A stretch of DNA of 64,000 bases from Falciphora oryzae (lineage: Eukaryota > Ascomycota > Sordariomycetes > Magnaporthales > Magnaporthaceae). How positions within the stretch are numbered: the stretch's first letter is position 1; each line of letters opens with the position of its first letter. The position numbers and the translations under genes are program-made. Location: assembly GCA_000733355.1 (NCBI GenBank), contig JNVV01000018.1:248001-312000 (forward strand). The letters are read 5' to 3'. Below the pieces are notes generated by a model. The model made no database searches. It was not told where the DNA came from and saw nothing but the letters and a program-made list of their open reading frames with translations. Positions 24,101 to 35,301 of this stretch are shown here, in pieces.

Positions 24101-27100
24101 GAGACGGGGCGCGCGCGACTTGCCTGTCAACATCAACAATAATAACGCCAGCAACCCCGAATGGTTCGCCTTGCCTGCACCCGAGGCGACTGGAGTCACC
24201 TGAGCATCGACTCTCTCCGCAAGCGAGAAGAGGAGGCCATGCAAGATCTACCGGTGTTGGACGCAAGGATTGAAACAAATAAAATGGCAAATATCATTGC
24301 TGGGGTCTTGTTCCCACTCAGTTGGGAGCCGGAAAGCACAGCTAACTTCGCCAAAGAAAGATTCCCTGGCCCGTTCCCACCGCAATGATCTCGCTCAGTT
24401 TAGGTGGTGCGGGGGGTAGAGTGAACTTGGGTTCGCCGGCCCCAGATCGAGTCCAGAACGCACGAACCCTCGGCTCGAGGGAAGAAGGCACTGGAGAGGT
24501 TCATTTCTGTGCACACCTTGCTCGGTATAGTGCACGATTTGTATTGGGCCGATTTTTTTTTTATTGATCCATCGATCCTCTCTTATTCCTGGTCCCTGTC
24601 CATCTTGAGGCAGCACTCAGCACCGCCCGAATTCCCACTCACGTCGTAGCCTCGGCATCTCTAGTCGGGCCCTTGGACTCGGGACCGCAAGCCCAGGAGG
24701 AGCGTGCCCTCGCTGTGCCTGTGCACAAGCGAGTGGAGCAAGGGACGAAAAAGAAGAACAGGCAGAAAAGAAGTGATGCAGACGATGTGGGCATATGTTT
24801 GCAAGGCTTTCGTCAAAGTCGGGTGCGATCATCGGGACGGCGGGTGCTTTGGGCTGGCCGGTCCCTGTGCTGAGAGGAGCAAGGGGGTGGATGAGCCAAA
24901 ACCCTTCCCCTGCCCCCTTCCCTTGGCCCTGGTTTAGTCTAGTTCTCCCTGGCCAACTGTTAGGGGTCGGGGAGAGCCCCGAGCAGTTGAGCTAGCGAGA
25001 CCCCTGCATCTCCACTGAGTTGAACCGGAGGACAGGAAAAAGAAGAAGAAAGAAAGAGGAAAAAACGAGTTGCACACTAACAAAGGATTTTGGGTGTGCT
25101 GAGCAAATGGCAGCCGTTCTTCCCCTTGCACATCACGCCTGTCCTCTTGCATCCGAGTGGCTGCGCGGTGCAGTAACGTGCATGATACAGGCCAATCAGT
25201 ATCTTGTTTGGCTTCCCGTCTTCCCCGCTCTTCCAAATGAGTGGTTCGAGCATGTTTGTTGGGGGTTGTGCAAAACACAGATGAAGAGTCTTATCGCAGG
25301 GTTCTGGCGCATTGAGAGAGAGGCGAAGGCATAGCGAGGCGAAGGTTCGGCCGGTTGCGAGCCGGGCTTGCAGATCCCTTCTCCTGTCTGTGGGAATGGG
25401 CACTTTTGAAGCCGCTGTCTCCCCACGCACTGACAACGCGATTGCGAATTCGACCAGCTTTGTGGTAGCGGGAGGAGGCGAGAACCATGGAGCAAAAAGA
25501 ACAAAACGAAACGAGAGACAAGAAAAAAAAAGAGACAGACATCCGGGAAGTGCAGGCACACTGAAAAGGGAAAGAAAGATGATCTGCTGTTGCGGAACCA
25601 AACCCCTTCTGTCACAGCATTTTCTTCTTGTCTGTCATTTCTCAGCTCTCCCCTGGTCCGAGCAAGCACCGCACCGCGTCCTTGGGCCTACACCCCGGCC
25701 CTGGGGACTTGATGAAGGAGCAAAAAGGGCGCTGCCGCGGTGAGGCGAACCCATTCGCGTCCAGCCCTCGTAGCGAGGACACAGCGGCGCTGATCCTTCT
25801 ATCCGGTTGCGCGCTGTCTAGTTCACCCTGTTGGGGAAATCGTGGAGCCGTTTCCCAGGCTCGGTCTTTCTCGCCAGGGCAGTTAGTTGGTCGTTGCGTT
25901 TTCTGTGCACCAGCGGCGTGGGAACGCCAGCCGGCGGGTCCCTTCAATGTGAATTACGTCTGCCGTTGGGGCTGGTGAGACAGCCCTGTCCGCTTGGACC
26001 GACGGTGCCGGATTCGTTGTGATGGCGCTGGTGCTGGTGCTGGGACGAGCGTTGGGAGGGTCTATGTGGTTCTGTTTGCAGTGACAGCAGCTGTACGGGC
26101 GGCGTAGATCATGCATAGCCAGGCGTTGATAGAGAAGCTCAAGTTACCTAATGCATACAAGTATTGGGCCGAGTAGCAAGAACTAAGAAAAATAAAAAGG
26201 CACCAATCAACAGCTTCGGAACAGAGGCGCCTCTGGCGAAGGAAATTCAACTTGTAATATTGCTCGCATCCCGACGTTCTGGATGCCTGGTGCTTGTGCT
26301 GGTGCTCTTTTGCTGTGCTGGTGCTTGTGCTGGGCGGGCGCCCTAGCACCCTGACCTCTCTGCCTGGCTCTGCCATGACGGTCGGCGCACTGGCCTTTCA
26401 AAGCAAGCACAGGGGTTGCTGGTGGTGGGCTGTGGGAGTGGTGTGGAAAGGGGGGCGTGCCGTTGGATTTCTCTCAATTCTTTTTTCTTTTTTCTTTGTT
26501 CAATTTTCGTCCGGTAGCGGGTGGACCAGCCGGTGGGTGGGGGGTGCAGGTGGGTGTGGGCGTGACGGTTCAGTGCACGCAGGTGGATGGGGTGGTGTGG
26601 CTTCATGTTTTTTGGCACCTCTGCACTGGGGTCGAACCCGAAACCTCAAGCTCCAGGGCCGGGCCTGGCATGCGACTTAGCCAGGCACGCACGCACGCCA
26701 GCTCTGCAGCCCATTGCAAATCCCAGCACCCAGCCCATGACAGAGCCCGTTGTCGCCCCTCCACATTAACCTCCAGCCGTCCCCTACCACCTGCCGCGAA
26801 GCTCCTGCAGAAGGAAGGGCTGCACGTCTGTCTTCTTTTTGCCCTCATCCGATCTCGTGTCGCCTCTCCCGCCAGCCCACCCCCTCCAGCAGAAAAAAGA
26901 GACAAAAAAAAAAAAAAAAACCCACCTCGATCCAGTGCATGATTGTCGCGACTTTTTCGGCTTCTTGCTAACCGCTCCCTGTCGCCCGTTCAATCACGCT
27001 GGCCTTGTGCTTCTCTTCTCGTCTTCTTTTTGGTGTTGCTCCTTCACTGCTCACTGCTTTGACGTGTGCCTCGTTGCGCCGAGGACAAGGAAGGAGAATT

Positions 27101-27534
27101 ACTGGGCGACTCGAATCGACACTAGCAGCAGCAACAACAACGACAACAACAATAACAGCGCAACCACACACAGCACACTCATTCACATACTCGTGCTCGC
27201 CCTCGACCGGCAGCAGCCTGCTTGCAGCTGTCCCGCACACGCACTCCCAACGCTCGCTTGCATCACCCGGGCCCCAACGCACTCCGTCCAAGATCGGCTA
27301 CCTCGATAGGACGCATCCCAAGAGTCTCGACACGCACAGCTTCCGCCGGGCCAAGGCCTCCGCTTACTGCAGGCTCGTCTTTTTGCGGAAAGTTTGGTTG
27401 GGGGCGTGATTTACCGGAACCCGGGATCCCCCCTTTCCTGCCGGCGCCGCACCCAGGTCAGAGGACGGCCGGCGTGTCTCCAGCTGCCGTCGATCACCGT
27501 CGCCCATGCTCGCCCCCACGCGCATTGAGCAGCG
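21180..27534. other. Gene-poor region upstream of the RasGEF gene (right part)
   Basis: No supportable gene. Contains a GAGT microsatellite (22653-22675), an A17 run (26904-26920) and GTGCTG/GTGCTT-rich imperfect repeats at about 26029-26050 and 26285-26336. The last ~500 bp is pyrimidine- and CA-rich with (CAA)n-like strings near 27125-27160, as expected of a fungal promoter and 5' leader for the gene starting at 27535. Confidence 0.5.
22653..22675. repeat. GAGT tetranucleotide microsatellite
   Basis: About five GAGT/GTGA units in tandem followed by GCGTGTG. Simple sequence, visible directly. Confidence 0.85.
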
Positions 27535-30500
27535 ATGGTAATGCTCGGCAGCCATTCCATGCGAGCGAGCCTACAGGTGGCTCCCCTTGCCATACACAAG
27601 ACGTCTCGTTCTGCCGCCGCGCAAGACGATGGCGCCGCTTCTCCCGCCACCCGCAACAACCACAGAAACGCTGCTGCCGCCGCCCTCGAGTTCGCGGCAA
27701 CAGCATCCACGAGCACGAACACGCGAACGACGACCACGACCACGACGGCAGACAGCGCCGACTCGAGATCCGCGAAATCACACATGACTCCGCCCGCGAC
27801 GCCCAATGGCTCGCAAGAAGATCTGCTGGTGGCGGTCAGCCCCCCGCCGCCCGTCTTCCACAACTTCTTGCGGGCCTTCTTCCAGTTCCAACCGACCTAC
27901 ACCATGTCCGACTCGACCGTGACGCTGCCGCTGAGCGAGGGGGACGTCGTGCTGGTGCACTCGATCCACACCAACGGCTGGGCCGACGGCACCCTGCTGG
28001 TGTCTGGCGCGCGCGGCTGGCTGCCCACCAACTACTGCGAGGCCTACGACCCGGACGAGATGCGCAACCTGCTCAAGGCCCTGCTCAACTTCTGGGACCT
28101 GCTGAGGAGCACGGCCGTCAACGACAGCGAGATTTTTGGGAACCAGGAATTCATGAAGGGGATCATCGCTGGCGTGCGGTACCTCTTGGTATGCTTCCCG
28201 CCCCTCCAACTTGCCTTCGTTTTACCGCCATATTAGCCGGATCTACTACTACACACACGGCCATGTGGCTACGGCTTGATTTCTCTGGAATAGTGTTTTG
28301 CGTTTGCTTAATTCTCCGTCTCTAATACTAACAAACGTCCCGGAAACAGGAGAGGACAAACTGCCTGACAAGGGAGTCGGCCCTCATCCAGCGCCACGAG
28401 GGCCTGCGCCGCAGCCGCAAATCGCTGCTGTCGGAGCTCTCATCACTGGTCAAGACGGCCAAAAGGTTACAGGAGCACCAGCGGCGGCCCGACCCGAGCG
28501 AGGACGTCAACGACATCGTCGACGAGATGATCCTGAAGGCATTCAAGATCGTCACCAAGGGCACGCGCTTCCTCGACATTCTCGAGGACGACAGGAGGTC
28601 ACGGGCGCCCGCCGTTACCGTTATGGCGACCGTTCTGGAAGAGTCGAGCGTGCCGCCGACGCCACCAGCGGATTCTGGGTCGTTTGAGTCCCAACAGGGA
28701 CTGGCGCGCCGGGCTAGCGATGCAGCCTCCCGCGCACATGACCGCGAGGAGACAAGGAGCAGGCTGGAGGGACGAACAAACGAGGGGCGGGAGCAAACGG
28801 GGGCTGCGCCAAGAACCATTGACGACGGACAGCAAACACTGGTGCCGCCGGCAAACGCAAACAACAACAGGCGGCAATCGCTCGTCTTCTCGCCCACCTC
28901 GGGTACAAATCCCCGCCGGCTGTCTCAGAACAATTCGGCCCTGGCGAACCGACTGTCGTCGACAATATCGCACCGTGTCTCCCTGGCCGGCCCGTCCCCG
29001 CTCTCAAGGCCGCAGAATCTCATCTCACAGCGATTGAGCGACGGCCATGACACCTTCCTGTCCTACCTCGGCTCCTTCATCGGACGGCTTCACCTGCAGT
29101 CCCAGTCTCGCCCCCACCTGGCCCTCGCCATCAAGCAGTCGGCTACGTCTGGTGGCGAGCTGCTGGTCGTCATCGACGTCGTGTGTGCTCACCACCTGAG
29201 CCTGGACCTGCTCGAGGCTCACCGTGCAGCCATGTACGACCGCCTGCGAGACCTTGTGCTCACCGCACGCGACGTCCTGACTGCCCATGGCCCCGAGGAC
29301 GAGGACATCATGGTGCCCCACGACAACAGCCGTCTGCTCTATACCGCCACCGACTGCGTCCGCGCCACCGGCGAGTGCGTGGCCAAGACCAAGTGGCTGA
29401 TTGAGCGCATCGGTGACTTCGAGTTCGAGTTCGAGGATGGCGCGTCGGGCCTGGACATGGACCTGACCTTCCTGGAGATCGCCGCTGCCGACGACAGTGA
29501 CCGCAGGCCATCAACGGCGGTACCCATCAACTCATCCAGGTCGAGCCTCGCCGAATCCCAGGTCTCAGAGGAGGCCTCGTTGCCCGCTCTGCCCGCTGCC
29601 ACGACACCCACACCCACCGTTCGCCCGACCCACCCGGCCATCGACAAGCCATTGCCCGAAGTTCCTCAACTCAGCCCTCCAGAGGACGAGGAGGAGGAGG
29701 AGGCCCAGCCACAGCCACAGCCACAGCCCTCCCCGCCGGCCTCGAGGCCGACGTCTCTCATCGACGATGCGGCTTCAAGCATGGCCTCCTCAGTGGCCTC
29801 GCTCAGGCCTGTGCTGCCGCCACTTCCCAAGCTGTCTACGTCGCTGCTCACGCAAGACGAGTACAGCCCATCAGAGCACTCGGCTGGCCACGATAGCGAG
29901 TACCACTCATCCTTCCGGTCCGAGAGCATTACGACTGCCTCGAGCACTGGTACAGGTAGCACATATCTCAGCCGAGACTCGGAGTCCAGCCTCGTGTCCC
30001 AGACATCGACTCGTGCGACCACACCGGACCTGGCCCTCGCGAGCAAGCAGTCCTTTTCAGATCTCAGCAACGCTGGGACCGGCGCTGAGGAGGTGGAGGA
30101 CGTCGAGTCCAAGCTGCTGGAGAAGACGTTTGCACATGAGCTGATGTTCAACAAGGAGGGCCAGGTGACGGGCGGTTCGCTGCCTGCGCTTGTCGAGCGC
30201 CTGACCACCCACGAGTCGACGCCCGACGCCATGTTTGTCTCGACCTTCTATCTGACGTTCAGGCTCTTCTGCACGCCCGTGGAGTTCGCCGAGAGCCTGG
30301 TCGATCGGTTCGACTACGTGGCCGAGTCGCCGCACATGGCGATTCCGGTGCGCATGCGCGTGTACAACGCTTTCAAGGGCTGGATGGAGTCCTACTGGCG
30401 CCACGAGACGGACCAGGAGGCACTGACTATCATCGAGCCCTTTGCAAACTTCAAGCTCAGCGCCGTGCTGCCCACGGCCGCCACCAACCTCTTCAGGCTT

Positions 30501-31673
30501 ACTCAGCGGGTGTCGTCGGCCGATGTCCTGGTTCCTCGCCAGGCGTCCTCGATGGGCAAGACCAACACCGCCATCGCCGGCTATATCCCCGCCGACACGC
30601 CTCTGCCGCCTCCGGTTCTGACCAAGAGCCAAGCCCACACCCTGGCAAACTGGAAGAACGGCGGCAGCTGCCCCACTATCCTCGACTTCGATCCTCAAGA
30701 GTTTGCGCGCCAGCTCACCATCAAGCAGATGGGCCACTTCTGCTCCATGATGCCCGAGGAGCTGCTGGGCTCGCAGTGGATGAAGAAGGGCGGTATTGGC
30801 GCGCCCAACGTCAAGGCCATGTCGGGCCTGTCCACGGACCTCTCCAACCTGGTGGCCGACACCATCCTGCACTACAGTGAGGTCAAGAAGCGCGCGACCG
30901 TTATCAAGCAGTGGATCAAGATCGCCCACCAGTGCCTCGAGCTGAACAACTACGACGCCCTGATGGCCATCATCTGCAGCCTCAACAGCTCCACCATCAC
31001 TCGCCTCCGGAGGACGTGGGAGTTCGTGTCGGCCCGCCGCCGCGAGCTGCTCAAGCAGATGCAGGCCGTGGTCGAGCCATCGCAGAACAACAAGGTGCTG
31101 CGCGGACGCCTCCACGACCACGTGCCTCCCTGCCTGCCCTTCCTGGGCATGTTCCTCACCGACCTCACCTTTGTCGACATTGGCAACCCGGCGACCAAGC
31201 AGCTGACGGGCTCGGACGGCAACGAGGGCGGCAGCGGCCTCACCGTGGTCAACTTCGACAAGCACACGCGCACGGCCAAGATCATCGGCGAGCTGCAGCG
31301 GTTCCAGATCCCGTACCGACTCACTGAGGTGCCGGACATGCAGGAGTGGCTGCAGGCGCAGGTCGTGCGGGTGCGCGAGCTCGAGGTGCCTGGCAGCAAC
31401 GTCCAGGTGTCGTACTACCGCAAGAGCCTGCTCCTGGAGCCGCGCGAGACGACGCAGCAGGTGCTGCGCGCCCCCTCGGCCTCGCTCTCGACGGGCGGCT
31501 CCGGCAGCGCCGGCGGGAGCACCGTCGGAAACGGCCTCCTCTCGGCTGTCTCGGCCGGTGCCGTCGGGTCCACGTCGGCGCTCGCGACACCTGTCGCCAA
31601 GGACCCTCCCGCGAGGACCGATTACTTTGGCTGGATGCGCGGCGCCTCCAGCAGCAATACGACCGTCGCTTGA
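27535..31673 (+). CDS. SH3-domain Ras guanine nucleotide exchange factor (Cdc25/Ste6 type)
   Basis: Activates Ras-family GTPases by GDP/GTP exchange at membranes, upstream of cAMP and MAPK signalling. Exons 27535-28188 and 28350-31673, 1325 aa. The 161-bp intron has donor GTATGC, branch TACTAAC and acceptor ACAG; phase 0 joining gives GVRYLL|ERTNCLTRES. Domains: SH3 at ~118-180 (FLRAFFQFQPTYT ... DGTLLVSGARGWLPTNYCE); a long disordered Ser/Thr/Pro-rich middle with an acidic EDEEEEE stretch; the RasGEF N-terminal module from ~935 (GQVTGGSLPALVERLTTHE); and the catalytic CDC25 domain from ~1110 (DFDPQEFARQLTIKQM ... CLELNNYDALMAIICSLNS). All appear complete. ATG 27535 is used; the ATG at 27781 (MTPPATPNGSQEDLL) is a plausible shorter start still ahead of the SH3. 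The gene-free 16.8 kb upstream makes its promoter unusually isolated. Confidence 0.93.
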
Positions 31674-33233
31674 AGCAACATGACAGACACATCGCCATAT
31701 ACGCTACCACATTTCGCCTATGCTCACCTTGACGCGACCTCGCCCCCACAAACTAACTATTACTACCACGGCCTCTCATACCTTTTATTTGCCTTGTCGA
31801 TTGATACCCATTTTTCTGTTCGTTCTTAACGTCTTCTTCTGTCGGGAACGGCTCTACACTTGCTGCTTATTCTTAATCGGGACCATCATTGGGCATAATT
31901 TTCCTCGAGCACCCGAGCCGACAAAACGTCGCCGGCCGTGCCTCGCATGCTGGTTTATTGTTTTTCAACATTATGTAACCCACACATGCCCCCCCGAGAG
32001 GCTACCATGTCTCCCCCATATTTTGTTCACGGCCTGATCTGGATGACGACCCCCTTTGGCTGGCGTCTTGGCGATTGTTTGGCCGTGGATCTATACAACA
32101 AGAACAAGAAGCGACCTCGCTTTCGTCCCCCTTCTTACCCATTTATCCTGCCCACGCCCGAGATGCGGGATGTCATGACGGTTTTTGGTTTGTTTTTCTC
32201 CATTTTTACTTTTACATCTGTTATCATGTTTGTGTCTTGACTTATCTCGAGGGTGGTGGGGGAAAGGAAAGGGAAAACACTGGATTTTGGTTTTTTAAAA
32301 TAGGAACAGAACGCACACACACGCACGTAACTCCCCTTTCTAGTTTTTCTTCATTTGGGGATTTTTCTTTTTTTTCAGGTGTTTTTGGGGCAAAATGGAA
32401 TAAGCAAACACACAAGCTGGACAAAAGAGAAAGGGAGGGAAGACACAATCTGCTACAAAGGGTTCGCGCCCGCAACATCTTTTACTACCGCCGCCGCCAT
32501 CGAGATCACATCACTCGCATACACTTTGCAACTACACACCGCAGCCTGCGTTTTTTTTCCTCCCTGTCTTCTTTCTGGGCTTGGACACGCCACTGTTGTC
32601 TTGTTTTCTTTCGGTTTGGTTCGCCGGTCCTGTTCCGGGGGGGAGGAGTTCTTGTGTTGAAAGACCAAATGAGGATAGTTAAAAGGACAGCTCCCATCAG
32701 AGACAGAAGACAAACCCTTTGAAAGTTACCGCCGCTCTCTCCAACTTTGCTACTTGTGTGGTTCGTGATACCATTTGCTTGCTTCGTCATCTCTCGAACT
32801 GGTTGAATTTGGGTCCTTTGGGTCTTTTTTGCCGTTTGCTTGGGTTGGGGGCCACTCGATTTGTTCCCTTGCCGCTCTGCCCTGGACGGAGGTGTGGGCT
32901 CGGCCTTGAGCGGACTTCTTGGATGCCTATTCCGGTCCTTGTATAAGTACCTATCTATATATTGGTGTGCTTTCTTCCTCCCTTCTGAAGGTATTGCTTG
33001 CGGGGCCTCTGACCCTCCCTGACAATAGCCAAGATTCTCAGGATCGTGGAGACACAGTGGAACCAGTCGCAAACGAGCGCGTGGAGTAATTTGACTAATC
33101 GATCGCTTGATATATCTCTGAAGAACAAAGAAGAGTTGTAGGAGGTAGGGGGATCTCCTGCCCTTGATGATATGGGTATCTTGCAAAAGCTTCGTAGCAA
33201 GCACAACATCCTTTCCAGCATTGGCTCCAGCCC
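31674..33233. other. Convergent 3' region between the RasGEF and nucleoside hydrolase genes
   Basis: 1.56 kb of T-rich sequence with several AATAAA-like and TTTT tracts. No protein-like ORF is supported. Long 3' UTRs of either gene could occupy part of it. Confidence 0.45.
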
Positions 33234-34337
33234 TCACAGCTCTCCCTTTCCGCCAGAGGGCAGAACACGTCGACGGCTGTCCCCAGATGGCGACGTGGTG
33301 GCCGCCCAGCGCTCAGCAGCGTCTAGATACAAGCGGTCCAGCGTGGCAGCGGCAGTGGTGTTGCTGACCTTCAGCTTCAGCCAGCGCTGGGTCGTGACCG
33401 AAGGGTCCGCGATCCACTGGTTGGTGCCGTCGGTGGTGTTGACGCGGTTGAAGCCGCTCTCGGCTCCGTACTCGAACGTGTCGCCCAGCCCCCCGGTCAC
33501 GTAGAGGATCGTCAGGGGGTCCCACGACTCCCTCGGCTTGCCGTACGTGTAGTAGCGGTAGGCGGCGCGGACGGGGTCCGACGGCGGGCCGCGCTCCATC
33601 AGCGGGCCGCCCGAGAAGACGTCGGCGCCGAGCTCGAAGCCCGAGTAGACGACGCGGCCGGGCCAGCTGCGCACGACGTGGGCGGCGTGGAAGACGTCGT
33701 CGCCGAAGAAGTTGAACTCGCAGCCGGACGGGTACTGGCCGCCCATGACGACGAGCTCGGCGACCTTTGCGGCGACGAGCTCGGGCCCGGAGAGCGGCGA
33801 GTGGCCGTCGGCGGCCGTGGAGTTGAGCAGGGCCGACAGGTTGGCGAGGAAGCCGATGGACGCGACCGTCACGCTGCCGTCGGCGGCGGCGGCGAGTAGC
33901 TTGCGGTACAGCGCGACGGGGTCCAGGGACTCCTCGGCGCCACCGGCCCAGGGGAGCAGGGTGGCGTTGCTGCGCCAGTGGTAGGCGATCTTGCTCGTAA
34001 ACTCGCCGAGCGAGTAGAAGAACTTGTCGATAAAGGTCTCGCTGTTCAGGGGCCGGCGAGCGCCAATGGGGACGCCGCCCTGGCCATAGTGGGCGAGGAT
34101 TGCGGAGGCAGCGAGGGCCGAGTAGGAGGAGCGGACATTGACGTTGAGGCCAAGGAGCGTCACGTTGGGCGACGTCGCGGCCAGGAGCAGCGCGCCGGTG
34201 TCATCGCAGTCGCTGAAGATGTCCGTGTCGATGATGAGGCTCTTCCCCGCCGCAGAGGCGGGACATAGCACGGCCAGGAGGAGACCGAGCAGGAGCAGGA
34301 GGCGCGCAGCAGAGGCGCCCCAGAGGTTGTGCAACAT
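33234..34337 (-). CDS. Secreted inosine-uridine preferring nucleoside hydrolase
   Basis: Hydrolyses the N-glycosidic bond of ribonucleosides, releasing base and ribose. 367 aa, single exon, with a clear signal peptide (RLLLLLGLLLAVLCPASAAG, residues ~12-31), so it likely acts outside the cell or in the secretory pathway. The family's Ca2+/ribose-binding N-terminal signature is present as IIDTDIFSDCDDTGALLLA (residues 35-53; canonical DTDPGxDDxxAL). The GGQYPSGCEFNFFGD segment supplies the conserved Glu/Asn/Asp around the active site, and ESWDPLTILYV matches the C-terminal conserved block. Several NxS/T sequons fit secretion. It is divergent from the MFS transporter gene at 35302, which suggests a scavenging role: digest nucleosides outside, import products. 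Whether that transporter carries the products is inference. Confidence 0.9.
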   Translation of the reverse strand: MLHNLWGASAARLLLLLGLLLAVLCPASAAGKSLIIDTDIFSDCDDTGALLLAATSPNVTLLGLNVNVRSSYSALAASAILAHYGQGGVPIGARRPLNSETFIDKFFYSLGEFTSKIAYHWRSNATLLPWAGGAEESLDPVALYRKLLAAAADGSVTVASIGFLANLSALLNSTAADGHSPLSGPELVAAKVAELVVMGGQYPSGCEFNFFGDDVFHAAHVVRSWPGRVVYSGFELGADVFSGGPLMERGPPSDPVRAAYRYYTYGKPRESWDPLTILYVTGGLGDTFEYGAESGFNRVNTTDGTNQWIADPSVTTQRWLKLKVSNTTAAATLDRLYLDAAERWAATTSPSGDSRRRVLPSGGKGEL

Positions 34338-35301
34338 TTGCTGCGCAATCCTTTGAGGGGATTCTGCGATGGTGCTCGTGCAACAACGGGCTACGAAATG
34401 GCGGGCGGGCAGGGCGCTTTTATCAACCCCTCCTCCAATTGCCGATGTCGCATCTCTGCCGATGCGAGCGGGGTCGAGAAATCTCCATCCCGATACTGTC
34501 CGCGTCGAGTATCATCGGCATCAAAATCTCTCATGGAGCGGTGAACAGATTGGTAACGTTGCGGATACCACCCCGATAAAAAAAAAAAAAAAAAAAAAAA
34601 CCACGCAAGTCCCAGAGCTGCCGGTAACCCCGGTCGCACGTGCTTGGTGGCCGTGTTGGGTAAGGGTCGGAAGATGTCGACTGCCGGTTGCGCCGTCGCT
34701 GGCTTCGATCTTGGTGGATCTATCCCAGGGATGCTCCTGCACGTCGTACCTGGATGCAGTACCAGGGAACACAGAAACCCCCAATCATTAGAGCTCGAGA
34801 CTCGTCGGTTGGCAAGCCGCCACTTAACCTCTAACCCCTCCCGTTCGCGGCCCAAAGGCTAACGAGTGTTGGCCTTCGTCGGACCGCGCCTTCTCTGTCG
34901 CAGCCCAACAGCAGCAGGTGCCCACCTCATGTCCAATGACGCCATGCGGACGGCACGCCCAGCCTAGATCTTACTGAGTGGGAGCAGAAGCCAAATATCA
35001 GGTCGGACTCTCCCGCCACCACGCAGAAGGTGTGACGGGAATCCAATCAGCGTCGGTCCGACCAGATTACGCCATCCGGTGCCAGTACGACGCCAGCTGC
35101 ACGAGGGCTGCGTGTCCCGGAAACAAAAAGGGCGTGCTGCATTGCACAAAAGCCTCGATGCATTTATAGGCGGGCAGACGTCTGAGCACCTGTCAACCTG
35201 GAACGCGGCCTCTCCAGCTGCGCTGCAATCACCTGGACGTCCCCCACAACCAGCCCTTCCCCGGTTTTCGCATCTTCCACCCAAGATACCGGCAGCACAC
35301 A
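34338..35301. promoter_or_regulatory. Divergent promoter of the nucleoside hydrolase and MFS transporter genes
   Basis: 964 bp between the two start codons. It holds an A23 homopolymer (34578-34600), a CCAAT box at 35043-35047 and a TATA-like CATTTATAG at 35161-35169, about 130 bp before the MFS start. GATAA motifs sit at 34575 (plus) and 34420-34424 (minus), the core bound by nitrogen-regulatory GATA factors of the AreA/NIT2 family; motif matches this short occur often by chance. Confidence 0.4.
34578..34600. repeat. A23 homopolymer
   Basis: 23 consecutive A in the divergent promoter region, directly after CCCCGAT. Confidence 0.9.

Noticed and set aside
26628..26650. GGGTCGAACCC string resembling a tRNA T-arm
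   Set aside because: No matching acceptor stem, D-arm or A box upstream.
27222..28325. 367-codon plus-strand ORF overlapping the RasGEF first exon
   Set aside because: Another frame of the SH3-coding exon; Arg/His/Pro-rich translation, no intron logic.
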